DNA of 54,881 nucleotides from an uncultured Oscillospiraceae bacterium (GTDB lineage Bacteria > Bacillota > Clostridia > Oscillospirales > Oscillospiraceae): assembly GCA_910588635.1 (NCBI GenBank), contig CAJUPW010000009.1:32196-87076 (forward strand), written 5' to 3'. Of this stretch, positions 16,096-25,074 are shown piece by piece (positions within the stretch are counted from its first letter, which is position 1; each line of letters starts with the position of its first letter). Position numbers and translations under genes: made by a program. A model generated the notes under the pieces. The model made no database searches and was not told the DNA's origin. It saw only the letters and a program-made list of their open reading frames with translations.

Positions 16096-17571
16096 ATGGA
16101 GCAGGGAAATTATTGGGCCGAGGGTCCGCGGCGCCAGTGGATCTTTTATGCCGGCGACAACAGTTCGTTGGAGGGGCTGTCCGAGAAGATAGACCCCAGC
16201 CAGGTGTTCTGCCCGGAGGATGCGCAGGCGGTCAATCTCGGCATCCGGCGGGTGAAGGGCCGCTTATACGCGGGAAACTATGTTGGACTGTGCCGGCTCA
16301 AGGGCATAAACGGCAGAAACCTCACCGCCCGGGACGGCCGTGAGGTCATTCTGAAGGTCAGGCCCAGGTTTCCGCTTTCGGCGGTCGATCTGTTAAATAT
16401 CATCCGGGAGGACGATGAATTTGACCGATATCTGGCTCCCCAGACCACCCGTATCGGAGCGGCGGACCGGGAGGTTGAGGACCTGATTGACAACGAGCTG
16501 TTCCACTTTTTCACCGATGAGGACCCCATCTTTATACAGGACGAGATTGCGCAGGAGAGCAGCATTATCACGGCAAGCGTCTTTATTTCCCTCCTGCGAA
16601 GCCTGTGCAGCCGGCCGCTGATGGGCAGAACCGTCAGCCGGGAGGAAAACCTCACGGGCAAGGCCAGAGGCAGGATCGTGTTCAGCCGGAACATCCGGCA
16701 CAACACGCTGCGCGGCAGAGACGACCGCCTGTACTGCAGATATCTGCAGTACACCGAAGATATCCTTGAAAATCAAATTCTGAAAGCTGCCCTGAAAAAA
16801 GCGGAGGCCTTTCTCAGCCAATACTTTTTCTCAGTCAGCGGGGGCGGCGGCAGGCTCAGGGAGATGGCGGCCTGCTGCAAAAACGCATTGTCCCACGTCT
16901 CATACAGGAAGATTACCCGGTTTGACCTCAGCGGCATCAAGACGACGGGGGTATACGTCTCATACAAGCCGGTGATCAGCGCGGCAAAAATGGTGCTGAA
17001 CGAGATCACCCTGGAGGCGAACGGCAATACGGCCGCTACAAGCTATGTCATCCCCTATGCCGTCTCCATGGAAAAGCTGTTCGAGATGTACGTCAGGTCT
17101 TACTTGAAAAAGGCTGGGGTATACTCCTTTGACTCTCAGGAGGAAGGGCTGCGGATGGCAAGGTTTGACGAAAAAACCGCCGTGCTCAGGGAGAGGGACA
17201 AGTCCTACGCCAACTATATCGGGGGAAATATCAAGCCGGACATCGTAATTTATCACTCCCAAACCGGCAGGCATGCTGTGTTCGACGTAAAGTACAAGGA
17301 CCCGTCCGGCGCCCGGTTCTCCCGTGCCGACAGACTGCAGATTCTGGCCTATGGGCTGATGTTTGACTGCGAGCATGTGGGCAATATTTTTCCCTCGCGG
17401 GGCGGAAACATCTGTTATCACAGCAACGGGATCAACAGCGGCGAGGAGAAGGCCAGATACTATCACCAGCTGGAGCTTGCCGTAGACGGCAGCCGGACCT
17501 TCCGGATGTACTCGGAATTGGACAAAGGCTATATTGAAATCATGGATTATCTTCACCGGCTGCTGGGATAA
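16096..17571 (+). CDS. mcrC: McrC-like restriction endonuclease subunit
   Basis: The 491-residue protein follows the McrB-like gene after 12 bases with GGAGAGG upstream. It fits the McrC family: an N-terminal beta-rich part that contacts the McrB ring (about 1-120), a helical middle, and a C-terminal PD-(D/E)xK nuclease. The nuclease core is visible: GGNIKPDIVIYH supplies the Asp and AVFDVKYKD supplies the D-x-K pair, then DRLQILAYGLMF forms the helix that follows. It would cut DNA when the McrB motor is stalled or meets another complex. In LlaJI-type systems the McrBC pair cuts unmethylated target sites, unlike E. coli McrBC, which attacks methylated DNA. A terminator ends the operon. Confidence 0.92.
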   Translation: MEQGNYWAEGPRRQWIFYAGDNSSLEGLSEKIDPSQVFCPEDAQAVNLGIRRVKGRLYAGNYVGLCRLKGINGRNLTARDGREVILKVRPRFPLSAVDLLNIIREDDEFDRYLAPQTTRIGAADREVEDLIDNELFHFFTDEDPIFIQDEIAQESSIITASVFISLLRSLCSRPLMGRTVSREENLTGKARGRIVFSRNIRHNTLRGRDDRLYCRYLQYTEDILENQILKAALKKAEAFLSQYFFSVSGGGGRLREMAACCKNALSHVSYRKITRFDLSGIKTTGVYVSYKPVISAAKMVLNEITLEANGNTAATSYVIPYAVSMEKLFEMYVRSYLKKAGVYSFDSQEEGLRMARFDEKTAVLRERDKSYANYIGGNIKPDIVIYHSQTGRHAVFDVKYKDPSGARFSRADRLQILAYGLMFDCEHVGNIFPSRGGNICYHSNGINSGEEKARYYHQLELAVDGSRTFRMYSELDKGYIEIMDYLHRLLG

Positions 17572-17627
17572 ACGGAATCAAGCGGCCCCAAGCGTCATAT
17601 CGCTTGCTCCGACTTTTTTGTAGACAG

Positions 17628-17665
17628 AAAAGCCCGGTTCGGTACAAGACCGAACCGGGCTTTTT
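17628..17665. terminator. Bidirectional terminator after the R-M operon
   Basis: AAAAGCCCGGTTCGGT pairs with ACCGAACCGGGCTTTTT. It separates the plus-strand McrC gene from the convergent SLH gene. Confidence 0.9.
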
Positions 17666-17715
17666 CTTGTCTGCTTTTTTCTGACAGACGCAACGGGGGC
17701 CTGGGCCTAATATGC

Positions 17716-20130
17716 TCAGTTTGCCCGGATGATCCGGACCTGACCGCCCACAGGATCCACATAGACGGTAAAGCTGTCGCCGTAGGCCTTGATAGCCGAC
17801 AGCCGCTCCGACTGGGTGCCGCTCAGCCAGCTGGCCTCATCTCTGATGTTGCCTCCAATACTCCGGAGGCACTCCACTCCGTCGGCAATGCGGTAGGTAC
17901 GTCCGCCGGCGTTGACGTGGGGGACTCCCTCGCTCTCAAAGAAGTCGCTGCCCTTCACGTTCTTCACCTCGGTGAGCTGGAGGATGGCCTTGATGGTGGA
18001 ACCGGTTGCCTCATCGCTCATGGGCTTCCCGGCTACCACGCCCACCATGTCGCCGCTGTGGCCGCTATAGCCGGTAGAAGCAGTAAACGTAATCGTTTCC
18101 TTGCTGCCCCGTCTCAGCTCCCAATGGGTGTTTTGGTTGATGACATCCTTATAGGTAGGCGTCCAGTCCTTGTCATCCGGGTCCTTGCCATCCTTATCTT
18201 TAATCGCCACTTTTTCAGTTTTGGATTCCGTTACCGTCACCATCACGCCGTACTCATATGCGTTGCCGGTGACGTCGCCGAGGATAATGTAGTCCACCAG
18301 ATTGGTGCTGTCCAGGTGGTAAGCGGTGATCTGAGCGCCAGGAATGGAGTTCATGCCCAGGTCGCCCCGGTCTATCTCTACCATGGCCCCGCCCTTTACC
18401 TGCTCGTAAACCCGAACGCCGGCGGCGACGGTGTAGCTGCCCAGCTTCATGCCGGTCACATTGAAGTCGCCGGAGGTCCGGCTGGTGGACAGGTAGTTGA
18501 CGCTGATCCCCGACCCGGTGGCCGAGACGGCCACCAGCTGTTTGTCCAGACTGGTGTTGGAGATCTTCCCGTTTAGGGGCATGGTGAGGCCGTTGGGCAG
18601 GAACATCTCCACCTGGCCCCCATCCAGGTAGCCAACGGCGTTGGAACGGACCTTGCCGGAGGGGGCGGCCATACCGGCCACCTTGCCATCGGCGGTGAGC
18701 AGAAGGACCACGTTGTCCCCCGGCTTAAAATCGCCGCAGGTGTTCCAGGCGCTCTCCAGCACGTCGAACTGATCCCCGCTCCCTCTGAGCGTAACGCTGG
18801 TGGGGGCCTTGGTGTTGGGGACGCCGTCGCCGTAGATGCAGGACAGCTTCAAATCGGACACGATCAGGGTATTGGACAGGCTGTCGTAGGTGACCACGTC
18901 GTATTCCTTGATGTCGGACAGGCGGATTGCCTGCCGGTTTTTCATGATGGTGAAGTTGGTCACCCCGCCGGTAAGCTGGTGGAAGGCGGCCTTGGAGGCG
19001 TCGCCCATGACCACCACCGCGTCGGAGGTGGTCTCAGTGGCCCCGCCGGTGGCGTAGATGGCCTGTACCTTGCCCCTGTCGGTGTACATGGTAACCTTGG
19101 TGCCCGACACCAGGGTGGAGAATGCCTCCGAGTAGTTCTTGCCCTCTCCCCCGGCGGCGGTATACACCTGGGTGTCGCCCGAAATGGTGTACTGCTTGCC
19201 GCCGCTGGCCTTCAGATAGCCCGCCTGGGCGTTCCCGGACAGAGTGATGGTAACGGCGGTGCTGTCGTCGGGGACGAAGGTAACGATCTCATCTCTGTCG
19301 TTGAGCACCAGGTCGCCCCGCCGGCCCTGGAGGGCGGCGGGATTGCCTGAGCCCTGGGCGGGGAGATAGGCCTCGGAGTTCTTGTTGCAGGTGGTGCGGA
19401 TGGCTCCGCTGGAGCTGCCGTCGTCGGTCTCCACGTTGACGGCCAGAATGATAGCCCCGGACTCCACCTTGCCGCCCAGCGATTTGTAGTAGACAGTGCC
19501 GTCCGCCTTTTTGCACTTCAGGGCGTTGACAAAGAGCTGGGCGGCCTGAGCGCGGCTGATGCTGTCATAGGCCCCGGCGGACAGCCCCTTGGTCAACCCG
19601 ATGGAGGCGCCCAGGTCCATATAGCCCTGGGGCCAGACCGCGCCGGCGTCCTTCCCGGAGTAGCCCAGCGCCCGCAGGAGGATGGTCACCGCCTCGCCCA
19701 TGGTGATGTTCCGGTTGGGCAGGAAGCGCCCGTCCCCCACGCCGGAGATCAGCCGCACGCCGGAGGCGTCCTCACCGGAGCCCCCCACGGTGTAGCTTGC
19801 GGCGTAGTTGATGTAAGCTCTGGCCCAGTGGGTGCTGGTCACGTCGCTGAAAATGGTCTGGGTGGCGTACCGCCTGGCCTCGTTCCCCTTCTGGAGGAAG
19901 TTGACCGCCATGGTGCAGAACTGAGCCCGGGTCAGAACGCCGCCAGGGTCAAAGCGGTTGCTCCCCGTGCCGCTGACCACCCCCATCAGCCGCAGGATAT
20001 CCGCGTTGACGGCGGTAGTCTGATCTCCGACATCGCTGAAGGAGGATGCGGCCGCCCCCGCGGGCAGCGCCGCCAGCGAGGCCAGCAGCGCCGCGGTAAG
20101 CACCGCCGCAAAAAATCGTTTCAATCTCAT
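17716..20130 (-). CDS. SLH-domain cell surface protein
   Basis: The 804-residue protein has a Sec signal peptide (MRLKRFFAAVLTAALLASLA, cleavage near AGA-AA) and then three SLH repeats over about 30-215 (SSFSDVGDQ, IFSDVTSTHWARAYINYA and MDLGASIGLTKGLSAGAYDS are recognisable parts). SLH domains anchor proteins to pyruvylated secondary wall polymers. The rest is beta-rich with no catalytic motif seen. The start at 20130 is used because AAGGAGC lies 10 bases upstream; the GTG three codons earlier is too close to that site. It is the last gene of an operon with a MacAB-type exporter, 17 bases after the permease, so it may serve as the wall-side part of, or be exported by, that system. Confidence 0.88.
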   Translation of the reverse strand: MRLKRFFAAVLTAALLASLAALPAGAAASSFSDVGDQTTAVNADILRLMGVVSGTGSNRFDPGGVLTRAQFCTMAVNFLQKGNEARRYATQTIFSDVTSTHWARAYINYAASYTVGGSGEDASGVRLISGVGDGRFLPNRNITMGEAVTILLRALGYSGKDAGAVWPQGYMDLGASIGLTKGLSAGAYDSISRAQAAQLFVNALKCKKADGTVYYKSLGGKVESGAIILAVNVETDDGSSSGAIRTTCNKNSEAYLPAQGSGNPAALQGRRGDLVLNDRDEIVTFVPDDSTAVTITLSGNAQAGYLKASGGKQYTISGDTQVYTAAGGEGKNYSEAFSTLVSGTKVTMYTDRGKVQAIYATGGATETTSDAVVVMGDASKAAFHQLTGGVTNFTIMKNRQAIRLSDIKEYDVVTYDSLSNTLIVSDLKLSCIYGDGVPNTKAPTSVTLRGSGDQFDVLESAWNTCGDFKPGDNVVLLLTADGKVAGMAAPSGKVRSNAVGYLDGGQVEMFLPNGLTMPLNGKISNTSLDKQLVAVSATGSGISVNYLSTSRTSGDFNVTGMKLGSYTVAAGVRVYEQVKGGAMVEIDRGDLGMNSIPGAQITAYHLDSTNLVDYIILGDVTGNAYEYGVMVTVTESKTEKVAIKDKDGKDPDDKDWTPTYKDVINQNTHWELRRGSKETITFTASTGYSGHSGDMVGVVAGKPMSDEATGSTIKAILQLTEVKNVKGSDFFESEGVPHVNAGGRTYRIADGVECLRSIGGNIRDEASWLSGTQSERLSAIKAYGDSFTVYVDPVGGQVRIIRAN

Positions 20131-20147
20131 TTCTTTCACGCTCCTTT

Positions 20148-21386
20148 TTATTCCGCACGCAGGGCCACCACCGGCTGCAGGCCGGAGGCTTTCACTGCCG
20201 GGTACATGCCGAAGATAATGCCCAGCACCACCGAGAAGAGGAAAGCCCCCATCACAATGCCCTGGTCGGGCCAGAGGATCATCCCGTTCAGCAGGAACTT
20301 CCCGGCGATGAGGGAGCCCATACAGCCGAAGATGATGCCCAAAATGCCGCCGATGCCGCAGATGACGGCGGCCTCGATCAAAAACTGGGCGATGATGGAC
20401 CGGCGCTCGGCGCCGATGGCCTTGCGGATACCGATCTCACGGGTGCGCTCGGTGACGGTGACCAGCATGATGTTCATAATGCCGATACCGCCCACCAGCA
20501 GGGAGATGGCGGCAATGCCGCCCATGACCAGGGTCTGCATTCTGGCCGACTCCTGGGCACTCTGCTGCCAGTCGTTATTGGTGTTGGCGTAACCGTAGCC
20601 GTCCCACTGGTTGCCATTCTCGTCCGTGGGGAACATCCCGTTCAGGAAGTTCTGGACTCGGGCGGTCACCTCGCTGGTGGCCGAGCTGGAGGTACACTTG
20701 ATCTTCCAGTCCGAGATGGTCTGGTTCCGGTTCAGCGTCCGGTTGACGGTGTAGGGCAGGAGGAGCACATTGTCCATCCCAGAATAGTCGTCCTCAATGT
20801 TCTTGGCCTGATACCAGCCGACCACCAGATAGGGCAGGCCGTTGATGGTGATGGTCTCCCCCACGGGGCTGGTGTAGTCAAACAGCTTCTCCTTCAGGCC
20901 GCCCCCCAGCACGCAGACGCTGTTCTCCTTCTCGATGTCCAGGAAGGACAGCTCCCGGCCCTCGGCCAGCTCGTAGTCGTTGCACAGTCCATAGGACTCG
21001 TTGCCCAGCACTATCTGAATGCGGTCCTGCCAGTTGTCCCAGTTCTGGGTGGAGTAGGCCTTGCCCCCATAGCGGACGATCATCTCGCCCCACAGGTTGA
21101 TGACGGGGGAGATCCCCACCACCAGCTTCTTATCCAGGGCGGCCACATACTCGTTAATAATGGCGTCCATATCCTGGCCGGTATTGGAGTAGGCGTAGAC
21201 GTCCACGATGTTGTTGCCCATGGCCTCCATCCACTCCATCTGCTTCTTGTTCTGGCCGGACACCACCGACACCATGACCACCACAGAGGCCACGCCGATG
21301 ATGATACCCAGCATGGTGAGGAAGGACCGGGTCTTTTTCATGGCGATGGATTTGAAGGCCATTTTAAAGGCCTGTACTAAATTCAT
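20148..21386 (-). CDS. MacB-like ABC transporter permease
   Basis: A 412-residue FtsX/MacB-type permease. One N-terminal membrane helix (around TRSFLTMLGIIIGVASVVVM) is followed by a large extracellular MacB-type periplasmic-core domain (about 45-280). Three C-terminal helices form the FtsX core, with the typical GIMNIMLVTVTERTREIGIR loop. In MacAB-like exporters this part couples ATP hydrolysis to mechanical transmission across the membrane, pushing peptides, lipids or drugs outward. Its start overlaps the ATPase gene by 4 bases (ATGA). The substrate is unknown. Confidence 0.93.
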   Translation of the reverse strand: MNLVQAFKMAFKSIAMKKTRSFLTMLGIIIGVASVVVMVSVVSGQNKKQMEWMEAMGNNIVDVYAYSNTGQDMDAIINEYVAALDKKLVVGISPVINLWGEMIVRYGGKAYSTQNWDNWQDRIQIVLGNESYGLCNDYELAEGRELSFLDIEKENSVCVLGGGLKEKLFDYTSPVGETITINGLPYLVVGWYQAKNIEDDYSGMDNVLLLPYTVNRTLNRNQTISDWKIKCTSSSATSEVTARVQNFLNGMFPTDENGNQWDGYGYANTNNDWQQSAQESARMQTLVMGGIAAISLLVGGIGIMNIMLVTVTERTREIGIRKAIGAERRSIIAQFLIEAAVICGIGGILGIIFGCMGSLIAGKFLLNGMILWPDQGIVMGAFLFSVVLGIIFGMYPAVKASGLQPVVALRAE

Positions 21387-22081
21387 ACCGTGGCCGCCTC
21401 CTTTCCCCGCTCGTCCGAGACGATTTTGCCGTCGGTCAGCCGCACCCGGCGGCGGGCCTGGGCGGCGATGCCGTCGTCGTGGGTAATCAGGATGATGGTG
21501 GAGCCCTCTCTGTTGAGCTGCCGGAGAATCTCCAGCACATGCCGGCCCGTTTTGGAGTCCAGGGCGCCGGTGGGCTCGTCGGCCATGATAATGGGGGGAT
21601 GGGTGGCGATGGCCCGGGCGATGGCCACCCGCTGCTGCTGTCCGCCCGACATCTCCGACGGCCGGTGGTGGGCCCGGTCGGCCATGCCCACCCGGTCCAG
21701 AGCCTCCATGGCCCGGTCCTCCCGCTCAAAGACGGACACGCCCTGGTAAATCAGAGGCAAGGTCACGTTCTCCAGGGCGTCCAGCTCCTGGATCAGGTTG
21801 TAGCCCTGAAAGATGAAGCCGATCTCCCGATTGCGGATGCGGGCCAGCTGCCGGTCTGAAAGATCGGTGACCTGGGTACCGTCCAGCAGGTAGGTGCCGT
21901 AGGTGGGGATATCCAGACAGCCCAGCACGTTCATCATGGTGGACTTGCCCGAGCCCGACTGGCCCACAATGGCCACGAACTCCCCCCGGTCGATGGTGAG
22001 TGAGACTCCGTCCAGGGCCCGGACCTCGCTCTCCTTCCCCTCGTTGTAGATTTTATAAATATCCTGTATCTCAATCAGCAT
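21383..22081 (-). CDS. MacB/LolD-type ABC transporter ATP-binding protein
   Basis: The 232-residue ATPase has Walker A GQSGSGKST, the signature MSGGQQQRVAIARAIA, Walker B IIMADEPTGALD and the H-loop LITHD. The length and signature match the LolD/MacB/SalX branch used by exporters with FtsX-type permeases. It energises the permease encoded immediately downstream. It lies second in the operon after the membrane-fusion protein, with a 12-base gap. Confidence 0.95.
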   Translation of the reverse strand: MLIEIQDIYKIYNEGKESEVRALDGVSLTIDRGEFVAIVGQSGSGKSTMMNVLGCLDIPTYGTYLLDGTQVTDLSDRQLARIRNREIGFIFQGYNLIQELDALENVTLPLIYQGVSVFEREDRAMEALDRVGMADRAHHRPSEMSGGQQQRVAIARAIATHPPIIMADEPTGALDSKTGRHVLEILRQLNREGSTIILITHDDGIAAQARRRVRLTDGKIVSDERGKEAATV

Positions 22082-22093
22082 GGGAGCGCCCCC

Positions 22094-23833
22094 TTACCCG
22101 ATCATCACGCCGCCGCCCATGTTATCTTCCATGCCGGAGCCCCAGCCGGTAAAGACGGTGGCGCCCGCCTCCAGGCCCTCGGTGATCTCGCAGTTATAGA
22201 TGTCGGACAGGCCGGTGGTGACGGGGACGGGCCAGAAGCCCTCGGCGGAGGTGGGCAGGCGGTCGGTGGTGGACGCGCCCTCTCCCAGGCTGGACGGGTC
22301 TATCTCCACAGCGTTGTCCGGCTTGGAATCGGCCTGAATAAAGACCACCGTCTGCTTCTCACCGTTGACATCGTTGACCCGCTTGATGCACTGGTTGGGT
22401 ACGGTGACGCAGTCCACCGACTCGGCGGTGACCAGCTTGTAGTTCAGCCAGGAGCCGTTGTAGATGGTGCCCATGGAGTTGTCCACCTCCAGGGTGACGG
22501 GGTAGGTGGTGGTGCCGGTGCCCACCTCGCCCTGCATGGCCACGTTGGTGACGGTGCCCGTCACGGGGTTGCCGTAGTCGTCGGTGAGCTCCATGGTCAT
22601 ACCCGCCTGGATAAAGCCGATGTTCCGGCTGTCCACCTGGATATCCACCACCATGGTGGTGGTGTTGGAGATGGTGATGACGGTATCCCCTTCCTTCACG
22701 TTCTGGCCGGGCTCCAGGGTGCAGGAGAATACCTGACCGTCGATGGGGGCCACGGCGTTGAAGTTGTTCATCGCCTCCATGGCCTTGTCCAGCACCTCCT
22801 GCTGGGTCTGAATCTTTTCGTCGATGGTGGAGGACCCCAGGTACAGCAGCGCCTCCCCCTCGCCCACATTGGCGTAGTTGAGCAGGTTGCCCTGGCCGGT
22901 CACCGGGCCGCCCGCCTTGGTCAGGATATCCCGGGTCTCGTAGAACTGGGTCTGGCCGTTCTGATAGGGGTAGATATCGTCGCCGCCGGCGGTGGTGAGG
23001 ACGGCGGAGGCGTCCATCTTCTCGGTGAGGGTGCCCGGGTTGTCAAAGACGATGACCGCCTCGAAATAGACGCCCCCCTCCGGGGATATGTAGCTGACCT
23101 TGTTGACCTTCTCCACCCGGCCGTCGAAGGCCTGCATCACCGCGGGGACAGTCACCTGGACCGGCTGGCCCGCGCGGATGTCGTGCTCGTAGGCGTAGCT
23201 GAAATAGAGGGACAGCTTCAGCTTCCTGTCGTTGACCAGCCTGGCCACGGGAGTTCCCACGCTCACCTCATCGTCAGGCTGGAACTCCTTCACCTCCATC
23301 AGCTTGCCGGCGAAGGGGGCCCGGACGGTGAGGTTGTTGGCCTCCTCCAGCAGCTTGTTCATCTCATCCTGTGCCTTCTGCAGGTTGTCCCGGGCGGCCT
23401 GGCTGTCGATGGTGTACAGCTCCTGGCCGGCGAAGACGGTCTGACCCACGGTAACGTAGACCTCATCCACCGTGCCGGCGGCGTTCAGCGTAATGGCCGC
23501 CGACTCCTTGGGCACGGCGGTGCCGTAGCCCTGGACCACGCTCTGGATGGTGTTGATCCCGGCCACATCGGTCAGGGGCGTTCTTACGCCCTTGTCCTCC
23601 CGGAATACCAGATACCACATTCCGAAGCCTGCTCCGCCCACAATGGCCGCAGTCACCGCCAGAGCGACAAGGCGCTTAATCATCTTTTTCCTTCCCTTGC
23701 CTCCGGACTTCTTCATGGTTGGCCTGGGGGACGGATTGGGCGTCTCCTGGGCGGGGACGGCGGTCTGTACTGTCTCCTGGGCGGCGGGCGCCTCCTGAGC
23801 AGTGGCGGTCTGGATGTCTTTTACATCTGGCAT
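22094..23833 (-). CDS. Membrane-fusion (MacA/HlyD-like) exporter subunit
   Basis: The 579-residue protein starts with a ~50-residue Pro/Gln/Thr-rich cytoplasmic segment, then a Lys-rich stop (KGRKKMIKR) and one membrane helix (LVALAVTAAIVGGAGFGMWY). Outside lie two biotinyl-lipoyl-like half-motifs (AAGTVDEVYVTVGQTVFAGQ and APIDGQVFSCTLEPGQNVKE) joined by a helical hairpin, then beta-barrel domains. This is the adaptor that works with MacB-type permeases. At 579 residues it is longer than usual because of the N-terminal extension and a second insert region. It is the first gene of the exporter operon; GGAGGAAGC precedes the ATG. Confidence 0.9.
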   Translation of the reverse strand: MPDVKDIQTATAQEAPAAQETVQTAVPAQETPNPSPRPTMKKSGGKGRKKMIKRLVALAVTAAIVGGAGFGMWYLVFREDKGVRTPLTDVAGINTIQSVVQGYGTAVPKESAAITLNAAGTVDEVYVTVGQTVFAGQELYTIDSQAARDNLQKAQDEMNKLLEEANNLTVRAPFAGKLMEVKEFQPDDEVSVGTPVARLVNDRKLKLSLYFSYAYEHDIRAGQPVQVTVPAVMQAFDGRVEKVNKVSYISPEGGVYFEAVIVFDNPGTLTEKMDASAVLTTAGGDDIYPYQNGQTQFYETRDILTKAGGPVTGQGNLLNYANVGEGEALLYLGSSTIDEKIQTQQEVLDKAMEAMNNFNAVAPIDGQVFSCTLEPGQNVKEGDTVITISNTTTMVVDIQVDSRNIGFIQAGMTMELTDDYGNPVTGTVTNVAMQGEVGTGTTTYPVTLEVDNSMGTIYNGSWLNYKLVTAESVDCVTVPNQCIKRVNDVNGEKQTVVFIQADSKPDNAVEIDPSSLGEGASTTDRLPTSAEGFWPVPVTTGLSDIYNCEITEGLEAGATVFTGWGSGMEDNMGGGVMIG

Positions 23834-23855
23834 AGCGGCTTCCTCCTGTTTAAAT

Positions 23856-23879
23856 GGCTGTCCGGCTGACCGGACAGCC
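23856..23879. repeat. Perfect inverted repeat in the exporter leader
   Basis: GGCTGTCCGG, loop CTGA, CCGGACAGCC. It lies between the exporter promoter and its first gene, so it is in the 5' untranslated RNA. It could be an operator or an RNA hairpin; the lack of a T run argues against termination. Confidence 0.6.
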
Positions 23880-23897
23880 CCGTTTTACATAAATCTA

Positions 23898-23926
23898 ATT
23901 ATAGGCGCAAGTCTTTCGGGGTTCAA
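23898..23926 (-). promoter_or_regulatory. Sigma-A promoter of the exporter operon
   Basis: On the minus strand TTGAAC and TATAAT are 17 bases apart. An AT-rich inverted repeat (AAGATTTT / AAAAATCTT, about 23950-23973) lies upstream and might bind a response regulator. No regulator gene is seen nearby. Confidence 0.7.
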
Positions 23927-24052
23927 CTACAAGCCGGTTACAAATTACTTAAGATTTTCTTAATAAAAATCTTTTTAAATATAGACGTATTTCAAGGGAA
24001 AAAGTTCCGCTCCGGGACGAAAAAATATTTTCGGCCCGGCTCTGCCGACGGG

Positions 24053-24082
24053 TTGACAGGGGCCGGAGGGCTGTAGTATAGT
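24053..24082 (+). promoter_or_regulatory. Sigma-A promoter of the EamA genes
   Basis: TTGACA and TATAGT are separated by 18 bases. The first EamA gene starts about 60 bases downstream. The promoter is divergent from the exporter promoter. Confidence 0.7.
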
Positions 24083-24143
24083 CAAGAAAGCTGCCGTTCT
24101 CCGGCGAAAATTCCCGATTATTGAATCTTAGGAGCTGATCTCT

Positions 24144-25028
24144 TTGTCCCCTAAAACCATGCGTATGCTGGCCAAGCCCATGCTTTTTGCTGCCGCCCTC
24201 ATCTGGGGCACCTCCTTCTTTATTATGAAGAACGCCCTGGACGTGATGCCGGTATTTTTCCTGCTGGCCATCCGCTTTACCTCCGGAGCCCTTCTGCTGG
24301 CTCTGGTCTGCTGGAAAAAGTGGAAGAGCTTCGCCCCCGACTATCTGTGGCGGGGGGCTGTCATCGGCGGCTTTCTGTTTCTGGCCTACGCGGTGCAGAC
24401 CTTCGGTCTGGCCCAGACGACCCCCTCCAAAAACGCCTTTCTCACGGCGGTGTACTGCGTGATTGTCCCCTTCCTCACCTGGGCGGTGGTGAAGGTACGG
24501 CCCGACCGTTACAACATTCTGGCGGCCCTGCTGTGCGTCACCGGGGTGGGGCTGGTGTCCCTCACGGACGATCTGACCGTCAATACCGGCGATCTGCTCA
24601 CCTTGCTGTGCGCCGTCTTTTACGCCGGCCACATCGTGGCGGTAGCTAAGGTCTCCCCGGGCAAGGACATCACCTTGCTCACCGTGTTCCAGTTCGCCTT
24701 CGCCGGCCTCTACGCCTGGATTTGCGGGGGGCTGACCGAGACCTTCCCCGCCGCCGCCCTCACCGGCCCGGCGGTGCTCTGGCCCATGCTCTACCTGTGC
24801 GTCATGGCCACCACCGTGGCTTTGCTGTTTCAGAACGTGGGCATGGTGTGGTCCGACCCCGCCTCCGCCTCGGTCATCTTATCGCTGGAGTCGGTATTCG
24901 GGGTAGCCTCCTCGGTGATTTTCTACGGCGACCCGGTGACTGGCCGGCTGCTGGCCGGCTTCGCCCTGATCTTCGTGGCCGTGGTGTGCTCGGAGACGAA
25001 GTTCTCCTTCCTGCGAAAAAAAACGTAG
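24144..25028 (+). CDS. EamA/DMT-family transporter (copy 1)
   Basis: The 294-residue protein has about ten hydrophobic segments in two EamA repeats, the mark of the drug/metabolite transporter superfamily. LIWGTSFFIMKNAL near the start and SVFGVASSVIFYGDPVTGRL near the end are typical. These carriers export amino acids, nucleotides or other metabolites; the substrate cannot be told. The TTG start at 24144 is chosen for its spacing to AGGAG; the ATG 15 bases later is an alternative. The next gene is a close paralogue. Confidence 0.88.
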   Translation: MSPKTMRMLAKPMLFAAALIWGTSFFIMKNALDVMPVFFLLAIRFTSGALLLALVCWKKWKSFAPDYLWRGAVIGGFLFLAYAVQTFGLAQTTPSKNAFLTAVYCVIVPFLTWAVVKVRPDRYNILAALLCVTGVGLVSLTDDLTVNTGDLLTLLCAVFYAGHIVAVAKVSPGKDITLLTVFQFAFAGLYAWICGGLTETFPAAALTGPAVLWPMLYLCVMATTVALLFQNVGMVWSDPASASVILSLESVFGVASSVIFYGDPVTGRLLAGFALIFVAVVCSETKFSFLRKKT

Positions 25029-25052
25029 GGGCGGCACAGAGGCCGTCCCCTA
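25026..25052. repeat. Hairpin between the two EamA genes
   Basis: TAGGGGCGGC and GCCGTCCCCTA pair around ACAGAG. There is no T run. It has the look of an intergenic palindromic repeat or an mRNA-stabilising hairpin between the two paralogues. Confidence 0.5.
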
Positions 25053-25074
25053 TGAATCATCCGGAGGTACTGCC

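Noticed and set aside
13366..17571. Classical type IV McrBC that cuts methylated DNA
   Set aside because: The operon also encodes two active m5C methylases, which would make such an enzyme self-destructive. A LlaJI-type system fits better.
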